From the NCBI GenBank assembly GCA_022838965.1, contig JALHDK010000141.1:1-5459 (forward strand): a DNA stretch of 5,459 bases. The letters run 5' to 3'. The notes under the pieces were generated by a model. It worked only from the letters and a program-made list of their open reading frames with translations, did no database searches and was not told where the DNA came from. This DNA comes from Actinomycetales bacterium. Its GTDB lineage: Bacteria > Actinomycetota > Actinomycetes > Actinomycetales > Actinomycetaceae. Positions 1 through 5,459 of this stretch are shown one piece after another (positions within the stretch are counted from its first letter, which is position 1; the number at the start of each line of letters is the position of its first letter). The translations under genes were made by a program, and so were the position numbers.

Positions 1-1
1 G

Positions 2-40
2 GCCCGCCGCGGCAGGATCGCCGCCCAGGAGGGCCGGTGA
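2..40 (+). CDS. 3' end of an unidentified upstream gene (partial)
   Basis: The frame ending at TGA 38-40 is open back to the left edge and would give the C-terminal tail ARRGRIAAQEGR. Its stop shares four bases (GTGA, 37-40) with the GTG start of the next gene, a classic arrangement for translationally coupled genes in GC-rich actinobacteria. Twelve residues are too few to name a family; the basic, polar tail is not diagnostic. The alternative is that this stretch is simply a leader of the hydrolase gene, since the hydrolase frame is also open to the left edge. The call rests only on the overlap geometry. Confidence 0.4.
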   Translation, partial: ARRGRIAAQEGR

Positions 41-585
41 CCGCCCCGTGGCTGGTGGTCATCGACCCCCAGCGCATCTTCGCCGCCCCCGACTCCGCGT
101 GGGGCTCCCCCATGTGGCCGGACGTCGTCGGCCCGATCAGGGACCTCGCCGCCGCCTTCGGGGACCGGATCATCGTGACGCGCTGGGTCGCGCCCACGGA
201 ACGGGTCGGATCCTGGAAGGCCTACATGGAGGCCTGGCCATTCGCGGACCATCCGCCGGACCACCCGCTGTTCGACGTCGTCGACGAGCTGGCCCACCTC
301 CCGGGCCGGCGGGTCACGGCGACGACGTTCGGCAAGTGGGACCAGCTCGCCGCCATCACGGGGCCCACCCCCGAGCTGGTCGTGACCGGCGTCTCCACCG
401 ACTGTTGCGTGATCTCGACGGCCCTGCCCGCCGCCGACGCCGGCGCCACCCTCCGGGTGGTGGCGGACGCCTGCGCGGGTTCGACGCCGGAGAACCACCG
501 CGCCGCGCTCGCGGTCATGGGTCTCTACCCGCCGCAGATCACGCTCACCACCGCGCAGGAGGTGCGGGCGACTCTCCTCCGCTGA
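37..585 (+). CDS. Isochorismatase-like cysteine hydrolase
   Basis: This encodes a 182-residue cytosolic protein of the isochorismatase-like cysteine hydrolase superfamily, close to the usual family length of 180-210 residues. The family's Asp-Lys-Cys catalytic triad can be placed: Asp10 in VVIDPQ at the end of strand 1, Lys100 in TTFGKW, and Cys124 in GVSTDCCV, which matches the family signature G-x-x-TD-x-CV. There is no signal peptide or membrane segment. The GTG start at 37 is chosen because AGGAGGG (27-33) lies just upstream, although the gap is short, and because it keeps the catalytic Asp10 near the N-terminus. The frame is open further left but has no other start codon in view. I see no clear Asp-x-His metal site as in nicotinamidase PncA, so a nicotinamidase call is not supported. 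Family members hydrolyse isochorismate, carbamoylated amines, ureides and other amides; the substrate here is unknown. It sits 56 bases before the oxidoreductase gene, and a functional link with the pyruvate genes is not shown by the sequence. Confidence 0.9.
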   Translation: MTAPWLVVIDPQRIFAAPDSAWGSPMWPDVVGPIRDLAAAFGDRIIVTRWVAPTERVGSWKAYMEAWPFADHPPDHPLFDVVDELAHLPGRRVTATTFGKWDQLAAITGPTPELVVTGVSTDCCVISTALPAADAGATLRVVADACAGSTPENHRAALAVMGLYPPQITLTTAQEVRATLLR

Positions 586-592
586 CAGGGGG

Positions 593-620
593 CCCGGCGT
601 AGGGTGAGACCGACGCCGGG
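593..620. repeat. Perfect 8-base inverted repeat between genes
   Basis: CCCGGCGT (593-600) is the exact reverse complement of ACGCCGGG (613-620), with a 12-base spacer. In RNA it would form an 8-bp GC-rich hairpin, with one possible extra G-U pair. No T-run follows, so it is not a canonical Rho-independent terminator. In DNA the arm centres are about 20 bp apart, near two helical turns, which would suit a dimeric repressor, and the arms flank the TAGGGT -10-like motif. The sequence does not decide between an operator, an mRNA hairpin or a weak actinobacterial terminator. Confidence 0.55.
600..605 (+). promoter_or_regulatory. Candidate -10 box (TAGGGT) for the oxidoreductase-nifJ operon
   Basis: TAGGGT fits the actinobacterial -10 consensus TANNNT and is followed by purine-rich GAGAC. 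A start site near 611-613 would give a leader of about 30 bases before the ATG at 642. No good -35 box lies at 16-18 bases: the closest match, CTGACA at 582-587, is only 12 bases away. The motif is short and could occur by chance. Transcription could instead read through from the hydrolase gene. Confidence 0.35.
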
Positions 621-628
621 TGCCGACC

Positions 629-634
629 AGGGAG
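629..634 (+). promoter_or_regulatory. Ribosome binding site that decides the start of the flavoprotein gene
   Basis: AGGGAG precedes three consecutive in-frame start codons: GTG 636, ATG 639 and ATG 642. The gaps are 1, 4 and 7 bases respectively. Seven bases is the normal spacing, so ATG 642 is preferred; ATG 639 is possible and GTG 636 is too close. A further in-frame ATG at 663 has no site in front of it. Confidence 0.6.
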
Positions 635-641
635 TGTGATG

Positions 642-2273
642 ATGCAACCCACGAACCGCGACATGACCGAGCTCCCCGACCTGTCGAAGGGAGCGGGGCG
701 CGTCGGGCCGGTGCGGTCCCGGATGCCGATCTACGTGGACCTGCTGCCCCCCTGCAACGAGCGGTGCCCCGCCGGGGAGAACATCCAGGCATGGCTGCGC
801 CTCGTCACGACGAACGAGGACGAGGCCGCGTGGCGCGAACTGGTGCGCAACAACCCGTTCCCGGCGATTCACGGCCGCGTCTGCTACCACCCCTGTGAGA
901 GCGCCTGCAACCGCAAGGAGCTCGATGGCGCGGTGTCGATCCACGCGGTCGAACGCTACCTCGGCGATCTGGCGATCTCCCGCGGCTGGCAGTTCGTCCC
1001 GCCGCGGCACTCCTCCGGGCGGCGGGTCCTCGTCGTGGGCGCCGGCCCGTCGGGGTTGTCCGCCGCCTACCAGCTCGCCCTGCTCGGCCACGAGGTGGAG
1101 ATCCGCGACGGCTCTCCGTTGCCCGGCGGGATGATGCGGTACGGCATCCCCGAGTACCGCCTGCCCCGGGACGTGCTCGACGCGGAGATCGGGCGGGTGG
1201 CCGCCCTCGGCGTGACGATCACGACGGACCACATGGTCTCCGACCTGATGCAGGAGCAGGTGGAGGGGCGTTTCGACGCGGTGTTCGTGGCCATCGGCGC
1301 CCACCTCTCCCGCCGCGTCGACATCCCGTCGCGTGACGCCTCGCGCATCCTGGATGCGGTCACCTTCCTGCGCGAGGTCGCCTCCGGCGAGCGCCCCGAG
1401 ATCGGCAGCAGGGTGGCCGTCTACGGCGGCGGGAACACTGCGATGGATGCCGCCCGGGTCGCCCGCCGCCTCGGGGCCGAGGAGTCGATCATCGTCTACC
1501 GCCGCACCGAGGAGCAGATGCCGGCGCACGCGTTCGAGCGGGAGGAGGCCATCGCCGAGGGCGTGAAGATGAACTGGCTGCGGACCATCTCGTCGGTGGA
1601 CGAGTCCGAGCTGACGGTGGAGATCATGGAACTGGACGAGAAGGGGGTGCCACGCGGAACGGGCCGGTACGAGCGGCTGGAGGCCGACACGGTGATCCTC
1701 GCACTCGGTCAGCAGACGGATTCCAACTTCCTCCGCAAGATCCCCGGCATGCGCTTCGACCACGACGTGCTGAAGGTTGACCCCCGCACCCTGATGACCG
1801 ACGTTCCGGGCATCTTCGCCGGCGGCGACGCCGTCCCGTCCGAACGGACCGTGACCGTGGGCGTGGGGCACGGCAAGCGGGCAGCCCGGCAGATCGACGC
1901 CTGGCTCGCGGCCCGCCCGCCGGTGGACCGCGTGAAGCACCCCGTGGCCACCTTCGACAAGCTCAACGTGTGGTACTTCGGCGACAACACGCGGACCACC
2001 CAGCCCGAACTGGAGCCCGCGGACCGCGTCACCGACTTCGACGAGATCATCGGCGGTCTCACCCCCGAGCAGGCGCACGTGGAGGCAGGACGCTGCCTCT
2101 CGTGCGGCAACTGCTTCGAGTGCGACGGCTGCCTCGGGTCCTGCCCGGAGGACGCCATCATCAAGCTCGGCAAGGGGCGCCGCTACCGCTTCGACTACGA
2201 GAAGTGCACCGGGTGCGGGACCTGCTTCGAACAGTGCCCCGTCCACGCCATCGAGATGATCGCGGAACGCTGA
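642..2273 (+). CDS. GltD-like FAD/NAD(P) oxidoreductase with 2[4Fe-4S] C-terminal domain, partner of NifJ
   Basis: This 543-residue cytosolic iron-sulfur flavoprotein probably moves electrons between NAD(P)H and low-potential Fe-S centres. Residues 1-110 form a GltD/dihydropyrimidine-dehydrogenase-type Fe-S domain, with Cys38 and Cys42 in CNERCPAGENIQ and Cys81, Cys85 and Cys89 in CYHPCESAC. The FAD site is VVGAGPSG (Gly133, Gly135, Gly138), followed by the family motif GGMMRYGIPEYRLP from 162. The NAD(P) site is GGGNTAMD (262-269) with YRR (286-288); the arginine pair is compatible with NADPH. FAD is closed by GIFAGGDAV (390-398). A C-terminal ferredoxin-like domain carries C-x2-C-x2-C-x3-CP twice (Cys491/494/497/501 and Cys522/525/528/532), preceded by an extra CxxC (485/488). 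Annotation pipelines often call such proteins glutamate synthase small subunit. No large subunit is next to it, while nifJ follows after 10 bases, so a role as NAD(P):ferredoxin-type subunit for pyruvate oxidoreductase is more likely. The first N-terminal cluster appears to lack two usual cysteines. Family assignment is sure; the physiological partner is inferred from the operon. Confidence 0.9.
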   Translation: MQPTNRDMTELPDLSKGAGRVGPVRSRMPIYVDLLPPCNERCPAGENIQAWLRLVTTNEDEAAWRELVRNNPFPAIHGRVCYHPCESACNRKELDGAVSIHAVERYLGDLAISRGWQFVPPRHSSGRRVLVVGAGPSGLSAAYQLALLGHEVEIRDGSPLPGGMMRYGIPEYRLPRDVLDAEIGRVAALGVTITTDHMVSDLMQEQVEGRFDAVFVAIGAHLSRRVDIPSRDASRILDAVTFLREVASGERPEIGSRVAVYGGGNTAMDAARVARRLGAEESIIVYRRTEEQMPAHAFEREEAIAEGVKMNWLRTISSVDESELTVEIMELDEKGVPRGTGRYERLEADTVILALGQQTDSNFLRKIPGMRFDHDVLKVDPRTLMTDVPGIFAGGDAVPSERTVTVGVGHGKRAARQIDAWLAARPPVDRVKHPVATFDKLNVWYFGDNTRTTQPELEPADRVTDFDEIIGGLTPEQAHVEAGRCLSCGNCFECDGCLGSCPEDAIIKLGKGRRYRFDYEKCTGCGTCFEQCPVHAIEMIAER

Positions 2274-2277
2274 GGAG
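2272..2277 (+). promoter_or_regulatory. nifJ ribosome binding site overlapping the upstream stop codon
   Basis: GAGGAG begins inside the TGA (2271-2273) of the flavoprotein gene and ends six bases before ATG 2284. Ribosomes terminating on the first gene cover the initiation region of the second, so translation of the two is probably coupled and their amounts matched, as expected for subunits or close partners. Confidence 0.7.
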
Positions 2278-2283
2278 CACATC

Positions 2284-5459
<3,176 letters not shown>

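Noticed and set aside
37..585. Nicotinamidase (pncA)
   Set aside because: The superfamily triad is present, but I cannot find the Asp-x-His and His metal-binding set expected between strands 2 and 3.
582..587. CTGACA as a -35 box
   Set aside because: Only 12 bases separate it from TAGGGT, too short for a normal sigma-70-type promoter, and it overlaps the hydrolase stop codon.
593..620. Rho-independent terminator after the hydrolase gene
   Set aside because: The stem is good but no T-run follows, and it sits just upstream of the next gene's ribosome site. It is kept only as an inverted repeat of uncertain role.
642..2273. True glutamate synthase small subunit (gltD)
   Set aside because: There is no large-subunit gene beside it, two extra C-terminal ferredoxin motifs are present, the N-terminal cysteine set differs and the coupled neighbour is nifJ.

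Overview
The window is GC-rich (roughly 70% by eye), gene-dense DNA with all genes on the + strand. GTG starts, purine-rich Shine-Dalgarno sites and strong G/C third-position codon bias fit a high-GC actinobacterium. The proteins suggest an anaerobic or facultatively fermentative organism. This placement rests on composition and protein content only; no marker gene is present.

Layout: (1) The first 40 bases hold the probable 3' end of an unidentified gene, whose TGA overlaps the GTG start of the next gene. (2) Positions 37-585 encode a 182-residue cysteine hydrolase of the isochorismatase-like superfamily. (3) A 56-base gap (586-641) holds a perfect 8-base inverted repeat around a TAGGGT -10-like hexamer, then a Shine-Dalgarno site. 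(4) Positions 642-2273 encode a 543-residue GltD-like FAD/NAD(P) oxidoreductase with an N-terminal Fe-S domain and a C-terminal 2[4Fe-4S] ferredoxin-like domain. (5) From 2284 to the right edge runs nifJ, the single-chain pyruvate:ferredoxin (flavodoxin) oxidoreductase. It is intact as far as visible (1058 codons) and cut by the window end.

Genes 4 and 5 are 10 bases apart, and the nifJ Shine-Dalgarno site overlaps the upstream stop, so they almost certainly form an operon. NifJ cleaves pyruvate with CoA to acetyl-CoA and CO2 and releases two low-potential electrons through its three [4Fe-4S] clusters. The flavoprotein beside it has the parts needed to pass such electrons to NAD(P)+ or to feed them back for pyruvate synthesis. 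The pair therefore looks like a two-gene pyruvate:NAD(P) oxidoreductase module. The individual families are known. The points of interest are the pairing, the altered N-terminal cysteine set of the flavoprotein and the promoter-region dyad. I see no clearly unprecedented system, mobile element, RNA gene or CRISPR array.
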